Below are positions 41,519-49,501 of a DNA stretch of 51,832 nucleotides, one piece after another. This DNA comes from an uncultured Eggerthella sp. (lineage in GTDB: Bacteria > Actinomycetota > Coriobacteriia > Coriobacteriales > Eggerthellaceae): NCBI GenBank assembly GCA_900542525.1, contig UQNZ01000011.1, positions 1 through 51,832 of the forward strand. Reading direction: 5' to 3'. Every line of letters starts with the position of its first letter. Position 1 is the first letter of the stretch. Made by a program: the position numbers and the translations under genes. The notes under the pieces were generated by a model. That model did no database searches, was not told where the DNA came from, and was given only the letters and a program-made list of their open reading frames with translations.

Positions 41519-43531
41519 ATGCCCCCAAATCGTCTTCTTATTCGAACCAAGATCGCTGTTACCAGCGTTCTTCTCTGCTTTCTCACCGCTCTGATCGTTG
41601 CTCTTGCGCCTGTGTCTGCTCAGGCGGCAACGGGTGAATACATTGATGAGCAAGGGGTCAAATACACCTATATCTCTTACGGAGAGGGAACTTCAAGCGT
41701 AACCGTCACGGGCATCTATAGCGATCAGAAAACGCATGCTGTGGTTCCAGAGACCATCAATGGCTTGACCGTGCGCAAGGTTGAGCTTTCTGGCGGTGAT
41801 ACCGGAGCGATTACGAGTCTTGATATGACCAAGTGTACGGGACTCCACACGCTCATTTGCAATAATAACGCGCTGACATCTCTTGATCTTTCGGGGTGTC
41901 AGAACCTCACAAATCTTGATTGCGCTGATAGCAAACTCAACAACCTTCAGGTGTCAGGTTGCGGCCTGCTCTCGTCGATCGATTGTTCAGGAAATGATCT
42001 TACTACGCTCGATCTTTCGAATTGCACGCAGCTCACCAAAGTGGCATGCAAAGACAATTCCCTCTCATCGCTCGATCTTCCAGGGGGTAAGAACCTTACC
42101 CAATTGGATTGCAGTGGTAATGAGCTCCGGGAGCTTGATATCGCTTCCTATGAGAAGCTTCAGATAGTTAACTGTTCGAATAACAACATAAGCCAGATCG
42201 ATCTTCCTTCTCCGGCGAATATCTATACGTTGAATTGCGGAGGCAATGAGCTTTCTTCTCTTGACTTTTCCGAATGCTCAAACCTGAAGAATCTTTCCTG
42301 CGAGTCGAACAATCTTTCAAAGCTCGATGTTTCGCATAACGCTAACCTTCAGAACTTGAATTGCTCTGGCAACGATCTTTCAGAGCTGGCTCTTTCGCAG
42401 AATCGGAATCTTTTTGAATTGAACTGCTCGGACAACAAACTGGGTTCGCTCGATGTCTCAGGCAACCGCAACCTTAAAGATCTGAACTGCTCTAACAATG
42501 TGATCACCTCGCTCGATATCTCCAACAATACCAATCTGTCAAAGCTGAATTGCGGCCATAATGAGCTGACTTCGCTTGATGTTTCGAACAACGCTAATCT
42601 TAAAGAACTCGAATGCAACAACAATAAGATCGAAGACACCTCCTCACTTGAAGAGTTCCTTTCGCGTCCTGGTGTTTCGGGGTCTGTTTCAAATCAGTTC
42701 GATAAGGAAGACCCCAAGCCCGAAGATCCTGATCCTGATAACCCGAAGCCCGTTGATCCTAAGCCCGATAAACCTAAACCAGTCGATCCAGAACCAAGCT
42801 ATCCGGTGATCGATGATCCTGAACCCAACAATCCTCAACCTGGTAATCAGGTTCTTGGCACCTGGAAGCATGGCTCTAAGGGCTGGTGGTACGACTACGG
42901 CAAGGGAAGATATGCAGTTGGCTGGCTCACGCTCAGTTCAGGGATCTACCACTTCACTAGCAAAGGTTGGATGCAGACAGGCTGGCAGCGCATTTCGGGG
43001 GATTGGTACTATTTCACCTCCTCAGGAGCGATGGCCGATGGCTGGTTGAAGTGGAAGGGAAAGTGGTATTACCTCGATCCCTATAGTGGCAAGATGAAGA
43101 CTGGCAAGCAGGTTGTTTCGGGCAAGACCTACTTCCTTGATGGAAATGGCGCGATGAAGACTGGCTGGGTCAAGACTTCTGGCAATTGGTATTACGCCAA
43201 CAAGTCAGGTGCATTTGTAAAAGGATGGCAGAAGGTGAAGGGCACCTGGTATTACTTGAACCCCGCAGACTATAAGATGCTTACGGGCAAGCGAGTCATA
43301 AATGGTAAGACGTATTTCCTCAAGAGTTCGGGTGCGATGAAGACCGGTTGGAATAAAGAGGGCTCGAAGTGGTATTACTACAATAAGTCCGGTTCCATGA
43401 GGACAAATGCTTGGGTCTCAGGCAAATATTGGGTCGGTTCGAATGGTGCTATGATAACGGATGCTTGGGTCGACAATGCTCGTTACTACGTGGATAAGAA
43501 TGGCGTCTGGGTGAAGGGCGCACATAGATAA
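41519..43531 (+). CDS. Secreted leucine-rich-repeat protein with cell-wall-binding repeats
   Basis: 670 residues. Signal peptide 1-36 (basic start, hydrophobic core, AQA/A cleavage region). Residues 98-375 contain 13 leucine-rich repeats with an exact 21-residue period, each with one Cys (114, 135, 156 and every 21 to 366) in the pattern LxxLxCxxNxLxxLdls. This matches the IRREKO class of bacterial LRRs. A Pro/Asp-rich linker (398-443) follows. Residues ~447-665 are Gly/Trp/Tyr-rich choline-binding-type repeats (GWxxxxGxWYYxxxxG) that should attach the protein to wall polymers. The ATG at 41519 has AAGGAG six bases before it. No LPXTG motif. Probably an adhesion or host-interaction protein. 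It is 15 bases from the next gene. Confidence 0.85.
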   Translation: MPPNRLLIRTKIAVTSVLLCFLTALIVALAPVSAQAATGEYIDEQGVKYTYISYGEGTSSVTVTGIYSDQKTHAVVPETINGLTVRKVELSGGDTGAITSLDMTKCTGLHTLICNNNALTSLDLSGCQNLTNLDCADSKLNNLQVSGCGLLSSIDCSGNDLTTLDLSNCTQLTKVACKDNSLSSLDLPGGKNLTQLDCSGNELRELDIASYEKLQIVNCSNNNISQIDLPSPANIYTLNCGGNELSSLDFSECSNLKNLSCESNNLSKLDVSHNANLQNLNCSGNDLSELALSQNRNLFELNCSDNKLGSLDVSGNRNLKDLNCSNNVITSLDISNNTNLSKLNCGHNELTSLDVSNNANLKELECNNNKIEDTSSLEEFLSRPGVSGSVSNQFDKEDPKPEDPDPDNPKPVDPKPDKPKPVDPEPSYPVIDDPEPNNPQPGNQVLGTWKHGSKGWWYDYGKGRYAVGWLTLSSGIYHFTSKGWMQTGWQRISGDWYYFTSSGAMADGWLKWKGKWYYLDPYSGKMKTGKQVVSGKTYFLDGNGAMKTGWVKTSGNWYYANKSGAFVKGWQKVKGTWYYLNPADYKMLTGKRVINGKTYFLKSSGAMKTGWNKEGSKWYYYNKSGSMRTNAWVSGKYWVGSNGAMITDAWVDNARYYVDKNGVWVKGAHR

Positions 43532-43546
43532 GAAGAGGAGTGTTAT

Positions 43547-45544
43547 ATGGTTAGCGAGAATGAAACGCTTTCAACAGGAGCACAAAAAGAAGGCTTCTTG
43601 GTTGGATTCGCTTTGGGGTTCGTTGTCCTTGTGCTCTCAGTTTGCTGCATGAGTGCAACAGCTCAGCTGGCGTATGCGGATACTGAAAGCACGGTAGGCT
43701 CGGGAGCTTATAGCGCATCAGAGAGCATCTCGGTGGCAGCTGAAGACGATAGTGCTACCGCATTGGCTACGTTCACCATCTCGGCCACTAATGATCAGAG
43801 AGATGCGCGCGAGATCCTTGCGCTGGTGAATCAAGCCCGCACAAAAGCGGGTGTTGGGGCGCTCATGTGGGATTATGAGCTCGAGAAGGCTGCTATCCAA
43901 CGCGCAGCCGAGATCGCTATCTTGTTCAGCCATGATCGCCCGGATGGCACTCAGTGCTTTACGGCGTTCCCGAATGGATACCTTAAGGTTGGTGAGAATA
44001 TCTATGCTTCGAGCGGGAATGCGAACGCAAGTTCCGCGAACACTTCATGGACCAATTCTCCCGGTCATTATGCGAATATGATCGACGGGGGCTTCACCTG
44101 CATGGCAGCAGCTAAAGTGCAGGTTGGTTCTTGTAGCTTCTGGGTGGAGCTCTTCGGTGACCCGAACCAGAGTACCACTGCTACTACGGTGCTCTCAGGC
44201 GTTCATGAGTATACGATCGAGGTTGCTCCAGACAATGCGAAGCTGTCATTCGGCACCAAGCTCAAGTCCAACACCGCCAAGGGCTCTTCGGTCCAATACA
44301 CGATTCAGAATGAGAATACCGAATGGTCCTATGCCAAGGTGAACATCCTGCCTTCATCCTTCAGTTGGGCTTCCTCGAACCCAGAGGTGGCAACAGTCAA
44401 TGCAAATGGTGTTGCGACCGCAAAAGGAACAGGTGAAGTGACCATTACTGCCAAGAATAAGGCACTTGCCTCGCTTGCTCTGTCCAATAAGGTCACGCTC
44501 ACGGGTAGCTCTTCTGCAGCAGTGAAGGAAGGTTGGGTGCATGGCTCCAAGGGCTGGTGGTATCGCTACGCCGACGGCTCCTATGCCAAAGGTTTCCAAG
44601 CCATCAAAGGGGCAACCTATTATTTCGACACCAACGGCTGGATGAAGACTGGCTGGCAGAAGATCGACAGCAACTGGTATTACTTCAAGGGCTTTGGCGC
44701 TATGACCACCGGCTGGCAGAAGGTCAAGAGCAAGTGGTACTTCATGAACGCTGAAGGCATCATGCAAACCGGCAAGATCACCGACAAGGGCAAGACTTAT
44801 TTCCTTGATGGCAACGGCGCGATGAAGACTGGTTGGATCCAGCAAGGCTCTAGCTGGTACTATGCTAATAAGTCCGGCGTTATGGTAACGGGCTGGCAGA
44901 AGGTTGGCTCGAAGTGGTATTACCTGAATGATGCAGGGGTAATGGTAAGCAACGGGTTCCTAGGTATCAAAGGCAAGTACTATCACTTCGCTGCCTCCGG
45001 AGCGATGTCTACCGGCTGGAAGCAGATCGATGGTGGCTGGTACTACTTCGCAGCGAGCGGTGCAGCTAAGCAGAATCAATGGCTCATGAGCGGCGGAAAG
45101 TGGTATTACTTCGCTTCTGACTATCGTATGTGCACAGGCTTCGTGGAAGTTGGCTCTCAGATGTATTACATGAACACTTCTGGGGCTATGGCCACGGGCT
45201 GGAAGCAGGTCAATGGGGAATGGCGCTACTTCGCAAAATCAGGTGCCATGCAAGCCAATCAGTGGATCTCTGACACGTACTGGGTCGGAGCTGATGGCAT
45301 CATGGCGACGAACGCTTGGGTCGATGGCGGCAAGTATTGGGTAGATGCTGAAGGCAAGTATGATGCAAATAAGAAACCTGGGGCAGCTGCTTCAGTAGTA
45401 ATGTATGCAGCGGGAAGTAACGTGTACCATACTCAGAATTGCCGCAGCGTTGCGAATATTAGCAATCCGCAAACAATGACTCTTGCTCAGGCGCAAGCTA
45501 AGGGCATGACGCTCTGCAAGAATTGCGAGAGCATGTCTCATTAA
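43547..45544 (+). CDS. Secreted CAP/SCP-domain protein with Ig-like domain, wall-binding repeats and Ada-like tail
   Basis: 665 residues. The secretion signal, with a ~17-residue extension, ends near residue 44 (ATAQLAYA-D). A CAP/SCP domain spans about 84-206; the conserved metal/active-site residues are present: His129 in FSHDRPDG, Glu150 in GENIY and His174 in SPGHYANM. Residues ~222-320 look like a Big_2 Ig-like domain (FSWASSNPEVATVNANGVAT). Residues ~328-610 are choline/cell-wall-binding repeats. The last ~45 residues, MYAAGSNVYHTQNCRSV then MTLCKNC, resemble the small cysteine domain found at the ends of nucleases and wall proteins (related to Ada metal-binding). A domain mix of this kind is probably a wall-anchored, host- or matrix-interacting protein. 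Follows the LRR gene with AGAGGAG as ribosome-binding site. Confidence 0.85.
   Translation: MVSENETLSTGAQKEGFLVGFALGFVVLVLSVCCMSATAQLAYADTESTVGSGAYSASESISVAAEDDSATALATFTISATNDQRDAREILALVNQARTKAGVGALMWDYELEKAAIQRAAEIAILFSHDRPDGTQCFTAFPNGYLKVGENIYASSGNANASSANTSWTNSPGHYANMIDGGFTCMAAAKVQVGSCSFWVELFGDPNQSTTATTVLSGVHEYTIEVAPDNAKLSFGTKLKSNTAKGSSVQYTIQNENTEWSYAKVNILPSSFSWASSNPEVATVNANGVATAKGTGEVTITAKNKALASLALSNKVTLTGSSSAAVKEGWVHGSKGWWYRYADGSYAKGFQAIKGATYYFDTNGWMKTGWQKIDSNWYYFKGFGAMTTGWQKVKSKWYFMNAEGIMQTGKITDKGKTYFLDGNGAMKTGWIQQGSSWYYANKSGVMVTGWQKVGSKWYYLNDAGVMVSNGFLGIKGKYYHFAASGAMSTGWKQIDGGWYYFAASGAAKQNQWLMSGGKWYYFASDYRMCTGFVEVGSQMYYMNTSGAMATGWKQVNGEWRYFAKSGAMQANQWISDTYWVGADGIMATNAWVDGGKYWVDAEGKYDANKKPGAAASVVMYAAGSNVYHTQNCRSVANISNPQTMTLAQAQAKGMTLCKNCESMSH
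44714..44811 (+). repeat. 98-nt tract identical to 46812-46909 (copy 1)
   Basis: The sequence encodes two cell-wall-binding repeats, from GTGGCAG-type codons to CTTGATGG. It is base-for-base identical by reading to 46812-46909 in the third surface gene, while the flanks differ at many third positions. Confidence 0.85.
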
Positions 45545-45617
45545 TTTAGCTGCAGCAAAGGGAGCTTTGTAAGATTTTCAGACAACAAAGACTTCTGCTT
45601 AATCAGCAGTTTGACGT

Positions 45618-45645
45618 TAAGGCTGTACCTATTGGTGCAGCCTTA
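45618..45645 (+). terminator. Terminator-like hairpin after the CAP-domain gene
   Basis: TAAGGCTGTACC (45618-45629) pairs with GGTGCAGCCTTA (45634-45645) with one T-G wobble and loop TATT, followed by a T-rich GTTGTTG. It separates the second surface gene from the third. The remaining bases to 45758 show no other feature. Confidence 0.7.
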
Positions 45646-45758
45646 GTTGTTGCTGGTCAGGCCTAGTATTCCTTACCTGGTAGATCGCTTTCATTTGCGC
45701 CAGTTTCTTCATGGTGCTAATCTTGAAAAAGCTGTTTTCTTGATTCGAAGGAGAACGT

Positions 45759-47303
45759 ATGTTTCGTAAGAATCTTGAGGGAAGGGCTCGTTCTTATGAG
45801 CTTTCTGAAGCATTGGTAGCGCGATCGACTGTTCATAGGGTCAGTCTTGTTTCTTTCTTTGTTGCAACGCTTCTGGCATTCGTCCTGTTGATGGCGCCTT
45901 CGCAATTCGCGCATGCAGATGAGACGACTACGATCGATGGGGTGAAGTATACCTACACTGCCGACCAAATTGCTATCATCACCGGCATGACGAGTAACAA
46001 AACTGCGGTGAAGGTGCCTGCCCAGATCAACGGGAAGCCAGTGGTAAGGATCGATGTATCTGAAACGAATCTAGGGAGCATCAAGACTCTCGATGCTACA
46101 GCATGCACTTCACTCGAGTATCTCATCTGCAATAACGCTAAGCTTACTTCACTGAGATTGCAGGGACTCCAATCATTCAAGCACCTGGCATGCAACGAGA
46201 ACAATATCGCTTCGCTCGATCTGTCGAACATGCCGTCTCTTCAATATCTTTGGTGCAGCAACAATAGCCTTTCTTCGTTGAACCTATCAGGTAGTACAGC
46301 GCTTGAGAGTCTTCATTGCGAGCATAATAAGCTCACTTCTCTGAATCTATCGGGTTTCTCGTCTCTGACACAGTTGTTTTGCTTTGATAACGCTCTTTCT
46401 TCGCTGAACATCTCAGGATGTGGTGCTCTAAAGTGGGTCGAGTGTGAGGATAACAATCTCACGTCTTTGAGCTTGGCGGGCTTAACTTCTCTTGAGGTTT
46501 TGATCTGCCAGAATAACAGCATAAAGGACACGAGCGCTCTTGAGACTTGGGCAAAGGATCGCCCGCAATCAAAGGTGCTCCCTCAGAACCCTGCTCCTGC
46601 TCCTGCTGATCCTGGCGCTCCTTCGGGCAAATGGGTGCACAGCTCTAAAGGCTGGTGGTACAGCTACAGCGATGGCTCCTATGCTAAGGGCTTCAAAACC
46701 ATCAAAAGGGCAACCTATTACTTCGACAACAACGGCTGGATGAAGACGGGCTGGCAGAAGATCAGCAACAACTGGTACTACTTCAAAGGCTCTGGCGCTA
46801 GGACCACGGGTTGGCAGAAGGTCAAGAGCAAGTGGTACTTCATGAACGCTGAAGGCATCATGCAAACCGGCAAGATCACCGACAAGGGCAAGACTTATTT
46901 CCTTGATGGTAACGGTGCCATGAAGACTGGTTGGATCCAGCAAGGCTCCAGCTGGTATTACACCAACAAGTCTGGCGCTATGACCACCGGCTGGCAGAAG
47001 GTCAAGGGCACTTGGTACTACCTGAACCCTGCCGATGGGAAGATGAAGACTGGGAAGCAGGTCATCAGTGGCAAGACCTATTTCCTCAAGAGCTCAGGCG
47101 CTATGAAGACCGGCTGGAACCAAGAAGGCTCGAAATGGTATTACTACGACAAATCGGGCGCTATGAAGACCAACGCTTGGATCTCCGGCAAGTATTGGGT
47201 CGGCTCCGATGGGGTCATGGCAACGTATTCATGGGTCGATAATGGACGTTATTACGTTGATGGAAACGGCAAATGGCTTCCGAACAAATCCAAGGCATCA
47301 TAA
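45759..47303 (+). CDS. Second secreted leucine-rich-repeat, wall-binding protein
   Basis: 514 residues, a shorter paralogue of the protein at 41519. Signal peptide about 1-53 (long n-region; APSQFAHA-D). Seven LRRs lie within residues 105-262 with the same 21-residue period and a Cys in each (124, 145, 166, 187, 208, 229, 250). A Pro/Ala linker (274-290, NPAPAPADPGAPSG) is followed by cell-wall-binding repeats to residue ~505. The ATG at 45759 follows GAAGGAGA. The wall-binding part is closer to the CAP protein than to the LRR paralogue; a 98-nt tract is identical between them. It has its own terminator upstream and probably its own promoter. Confidence 0.85.
   Translation: MFRKNLEGRARSYELSEALVARSTVHRVSLVSFFVATLLAFVLLMAPSQFAHADETTTIDGVKYTYTADQIAIITGMTSNKTAVKVPAQINGKPVVRIDVSETNLGSIKTLDATACTSLEYLICNNAKLTSLRLQGLQSFKHLACNENNIASLDLSNMPSLQYLWCSNNSLSSLNLSGSTALESLHCEHNKLTSLNLSGFSSLTQLFCFDNALSSLNISGCGALKWVECEDNNLTSLSLAGLTSLEVLICQNNSIKDTSALETWAKDRPQSKVLPQNPAPAPADPGAPSGKWVHSSKGWWYSYSDGSYAKGFKTIKRATYYFDNNGWMKTGWQKISNNWYYFKGSGARTTGWQKVKSKWYFMNAEGIMQTGKITDKGKTYFLDGNGAMKTGWIQQGSSWYYTNKSGAMTTGWQKVKGTWYYLNPADGKMKTGKQVISGKTYFLKSSGAMKTGWNQEGSKWYYYDKSGAMKTNAWISGKYWVGSDGVMATYSWVDNGRYYVDGNGKWLPNKSKAS
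46812..46909 (+). repeat. 98-nt tract identical to 44714-44811 (copy 2)
   Basis: The second copy of the identical tract, about 2.1 kb from the first and in the same orientation and reading frame. Likely product of gene conversion or recent recombination between wall-binding modules. Confidence 0.85.
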
Positions 47304-47343
47304 GGCAAGTTCCGTCTAGGCGATTGACGACCTTTCAGGTCGG

Positions 47344-47374
47344 CAAATGGCACGTCTTCGGGCGTGCCCATTTG
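47344..47374 (+). terminator. Hairpin between the surface cluster and the rimP operon
   Basis: CAAATGGCACG (47344-47354) pairs with CGTGCCCATTTG (47363-47374), with one bulged C (47367) and loop TCTTCGGG. A smaller hairpin (CGACCT/AGGTCG, 47328-47343 area) precedes it. No T-run follows. The -35 of the next promoter overlaps its 3' end. Confidence 0.5.
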
Positions 47375-47400
47375 TATGTGCAGGAAAAATATGTTATAAC
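47372..47400 (+). promoter_or_regulatory. Promoter of the rimP-nusA-ylxR-infB operon
   Basis: TTGTAT (47372-47377), 17 bases, TATAAC (47395-47400). It lies 90 bases before the rimP start. The leader has a terminator-like hairpin (next entry). Confidence 0.6.
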
Positions 47401-47439
47401 TATCCAGGTACTTGGTACGAATACTTTCGATTTTTTGAG

Positions 47440-47465
47440 GAAGTGGGCTTTGTCCCGCTTCTTTT
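47440..47465 (+). terminator. Attenuator-like hairpin in the rimP leader
   Basis: GAAGTGGG (47440-47447) pairs with CCCGCTTC (47454-47461), 8 bp with one T-G, loop CTTTGT, followed by TTTT. It lies between the promoter and the rimP Shine-Dalgarno, so it may attenuate the operon. rimP leaders with premature terminators have been proposed in other bacteria; NusA encoded downstream could modulate it. Confidence 0.55.
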
Positions 47466-47490
47466 GTTTCTGGGAGGAGTTGATGAAAAC

Positions 47491-47970
47491 GTGTTAAGCG
47501 CCAAAGAACAACAGTTGCTCGATGCGCTTTCGCCCACTGCAGAAGCTCAAGGGATCGAAATCGTCACGGTGGACATCGTTGGTTCGAAGAAGGCTCCTAC
47601 CATCCGGGTCTATATTGACTGCGAAGGAGGAGTGGGCTTCGATGAGCTGGCAAGCGCACAAGAGTGGATCAATGCCCTTATGGACGAGATCGATCCATTC
47701 CCAGGTGCTTATACGCTCGAGGTCTCTTCACCCGGAATCGACCGTCCGCTGCGTACCAAGCAGCATTTCCAGCGATTCGCGGGAGAGAAGGTGGCGCTCG
47801 TGCTTTCGGCACCTGTGAACTCCCGTGCGAAATACACCGGCCAGCTTGTCGGTGTGGAAGGGGAGAACATCGTGCTCGACGTGGATGGCGCGCGCACGGA
47901 GATCCCGTTCCAGTTCATCAAGAAGGCACATGTCATTGCAACGATAGATTTCAATGCGAAGAAGGGATAG
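47491..47970 (+). CDS. rimP: Ribosome maturation factor RimP
   Basis: A 159-residue two-domain protein needed for 30S maturation. Landmarks are VDIVGSKKAPTIRVYID, the TLEVSSPGIDRPLRTKQHF core signature, and FQFIKKAHVI at the end of the SH3-like C-terminal domain. The start is GTG 47491, with GGAGGAG 11 bases upstream. A nearer ATG (47483) is in another frame and gives only MKTC before stopping. The longer in-frame extension upstream overlaps the hairpins and promoter and is not used. It is two bases before nusA. Confidence 0.94.
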   Translation: MLSAKEQQLLDALSPTAEAQGIEIVTVDIVGSKKAPTIRVYIDCEGGVGFDELASAQEWINALMDEIDPFPGAYTLEVSSPGIDRPLRTKQHFQRFAGEKVALVLSAPVNSRAKYTGQLVGVEGENIVLDVDGARTEIPFQFIKKAHVIATIDFNAKKG

Positions 47971-47972
47971 GT

Positions 47973-49190
47973 ATGGCAACCTCAGAATTGATAGACGCTT
48001 TGCAAGCGCTCGCCCATGAACGAAAGATCGACGAATTCTATTTGATCGAGCGTCTTGAGGCATCTCTGGCAAAGAGCTATCAGAACATCCTTGATCTTGA
48101 ATGGGATGCACGCGTTACGATCGACCGTCAGACGGGCAAGATCTACGTGTACGAGATGGTTCCTGTTGGCGAGCCCAACGAGGAAACCGGCGAGTACACC
48201 GAATTCGAAGAGCGTGATGTCACGCCTAACGATGTAAGCCGTATCGCTGCTCAGAATGCGAAGAATGTGATCAGCTCCATCGTGCGTGAGGCTGGTCGCC
48301 AGTCCATCTACGAAGAGTTCTCCGATCGCGTGGGTGATCTGGTCACTGGCACCGTACTTCAGGGTACGCCCGAATTCACCATCATCAAGATTCGTGAAGG
48401 TGTTGAAGCTGAGCTTCCGCATTACGACCTGAAGCGTAACCCAAACGAGCGCAACGAGCGTCCGCGCAATGAGCACTATCGCCATAATCAGCGCCTGAAG
48501 CTCCTTATCGTCGATGTGCGCGACCCGAATGCGGAAACTCCGAAGGCACGTGGGGAGCACACTCGCCCCTCTATCGTTGTTTCTCGTACGCACCCCGATC
48601 TTATCCGCCGCCTTTTTGAGATCGAAGTTCCCGAGATCTACGACGGTCTGGTGGAGATCAAGTCGATCGCACGCGAACCAGGCGAACGCTCCAAGATCGC
48701 AGTTGCTTCGCGCGAGCCGAACCTCGATCCGGTAGGTGCATGCGTTGGTCCTAAGGGCTCTCGTGTACGCATGGTGGTCGAAGGTCTGCGCAACGAGCGC
48801 GTGGATGTTATCCAATGGGACGAAGACCCAGCGGTCTACGTGTCAAACGCGCTTTCTCCGGCTAAGGTAAATCGCGTGATCATCGACGAAGAGAACAACT
48901 ATGCTACTATCATCGTGCCTGATGACCAGCTTTCGCTCGCTATTGGCAAGGAAGGCCAGAATGCACGTTTGGCTGCGCGTCTGACCGGTTGGCATATCGA
49001 CATCAAGTCGTCTTCGTTCGCGGGTGAACCGCTCGTGGCCGACGAGGACCTCATCGATGTGGAAGAAGTCGAAGAAGAGACCAATGATGGTTTGTGCATC
49101 TATGTCGATCCTGATGGCGTACGATGCCGCAATCATGCGCGGCCAGGTTGTTCGTACTGCGGTATTCACGCAGAACTTGAGAACAACTAA
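47973..49190 (+). CDS. nusA: Transcription termination/antitermination factor NusA with a C-terminal cysteine tail
   Basis: A 405-residue RNA polymerase-binding factor. The N-terminal domain (about 1-125) includes LAHERKIDEFYLIERLEASL. The S1 domain follows (GDLVTGTVLQ), then KH1/KH2 with VGACVGPKGSRVRMVVEGL and LAIGKEGQNARLAARLTGW. The last ~35 residues hold CIYVDPDGVRCRNH and GCSYCGIH, a Cys/His set that could bind zinc; this is not part of the usual short NusA. ATG 47973 follows GAAGGG. In the rimP-nusA-ylxR-infB order, typical of Gram-positive bacteria. It may also influence the attenuator in its own leader. Confidence 0.96.
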   Translation: MATSELIDALQALAHERKIDEFYLIERLEASLAKSYQNILDLEWDARVTIDRQTGKIYVYEMVPVGEPNEETGEYTEFEERDVTPNDVSRIAAQNAKNVISSIVREAGRQSIYEEFSDRVGDLVTGTVLQGTPEFTIIKIREGVEAELPHYDLKRNPNERNERPRNEHYRHNQRLKLLIVDVRDPNAETPKARGEHTRPSIVVSRTHPDLIRRLFEIEVPEIYDGLVEIKSIAREPGERSKIAVASREPNLDPVGACVGPKGSRVRMVVEGLRNERVDVIQWDEDPAVYVSNALSPAKVNRVIIDEENNYATIIVPDDQLSLAIGKEGQNARLAARLTGWHIDIKSSSFAGEPLVADEDLIDVEEVEEETNDGLCIYVDPDGVRCRNHARPGCSYCGIHAELENN

Positions 49191-49211
49191 GGCGTACAGT
49201 AAGGCAAGGTA

Positions 49212-49481
49212 ATGGAGAAGCGCACAAAACAACGCACCTGCATCGAATGTCGGACGGCCTGCCAAAAAGGCGAGCTCATCCGCATTGTGCGCACTCCTGA
49301 TGGGCGGGTCGAATATGATCCAAGCGGCAAAGCGAATGGCAGAGGTGCCTATCTTTGCAGTCTTGCTTGCCTTGAAAAGGCCCTTCAAACGCATAAGCTC
49401 GACAAAGCGCTGCGCATGAAGGTGAATGAAGAAGATAACGAACGAATCGCTCAAGAGGTAATGAGCGCGGTTTTAGACTAG
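49212..49481 (+). CDS. ylxR: YlxR family RNA-binding protein (DUF448)
   Basis: An 89-residue small basic protein, RTCIECRTACQKGELIRIVRTPDG near the N terminus and ANGRGAYLCSLACLEKA (the GRGAYxC motif) in the middle. Members bind RNA/nucleic acid; in Gram-positives they are linked to RNase P and ribosome-related functions. The ATG at 49212 follows GCAAGG. It sits between nusA and infB as usual, 21 bases after nusA. Confidence 0.94.
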   Translation: MEKRTKQRTCIECRTACQKGELIRIVRTPDGRVEYDPSGKANGRGAYLCSLACLEKALQTHKLDKALRMKVNEEDNERIAQEVMSAVLD

Positions 49482-49501
49482 GAAACGGACGAGGAGACTA
49501 C

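Noticed and set aside
41519..47303. Repetitive sequence that might be a CRISPR or tandem DNA repeat array
   Set aside because: The periodicity is at the protein level (63-nt LRR units and ~60-nt wall-binding units) with diverged third positions, in long open frames; there are no spacers between identical repeats.
47273..47497. 74-residue ORF starting inside the third surface gene and ending MKTC before rimP
   Set aside because: Starts within the upstream coding frame, runs through two hairpins and the rimP promoter, and has no family features; only its last four codons have a ribosome-binding site.
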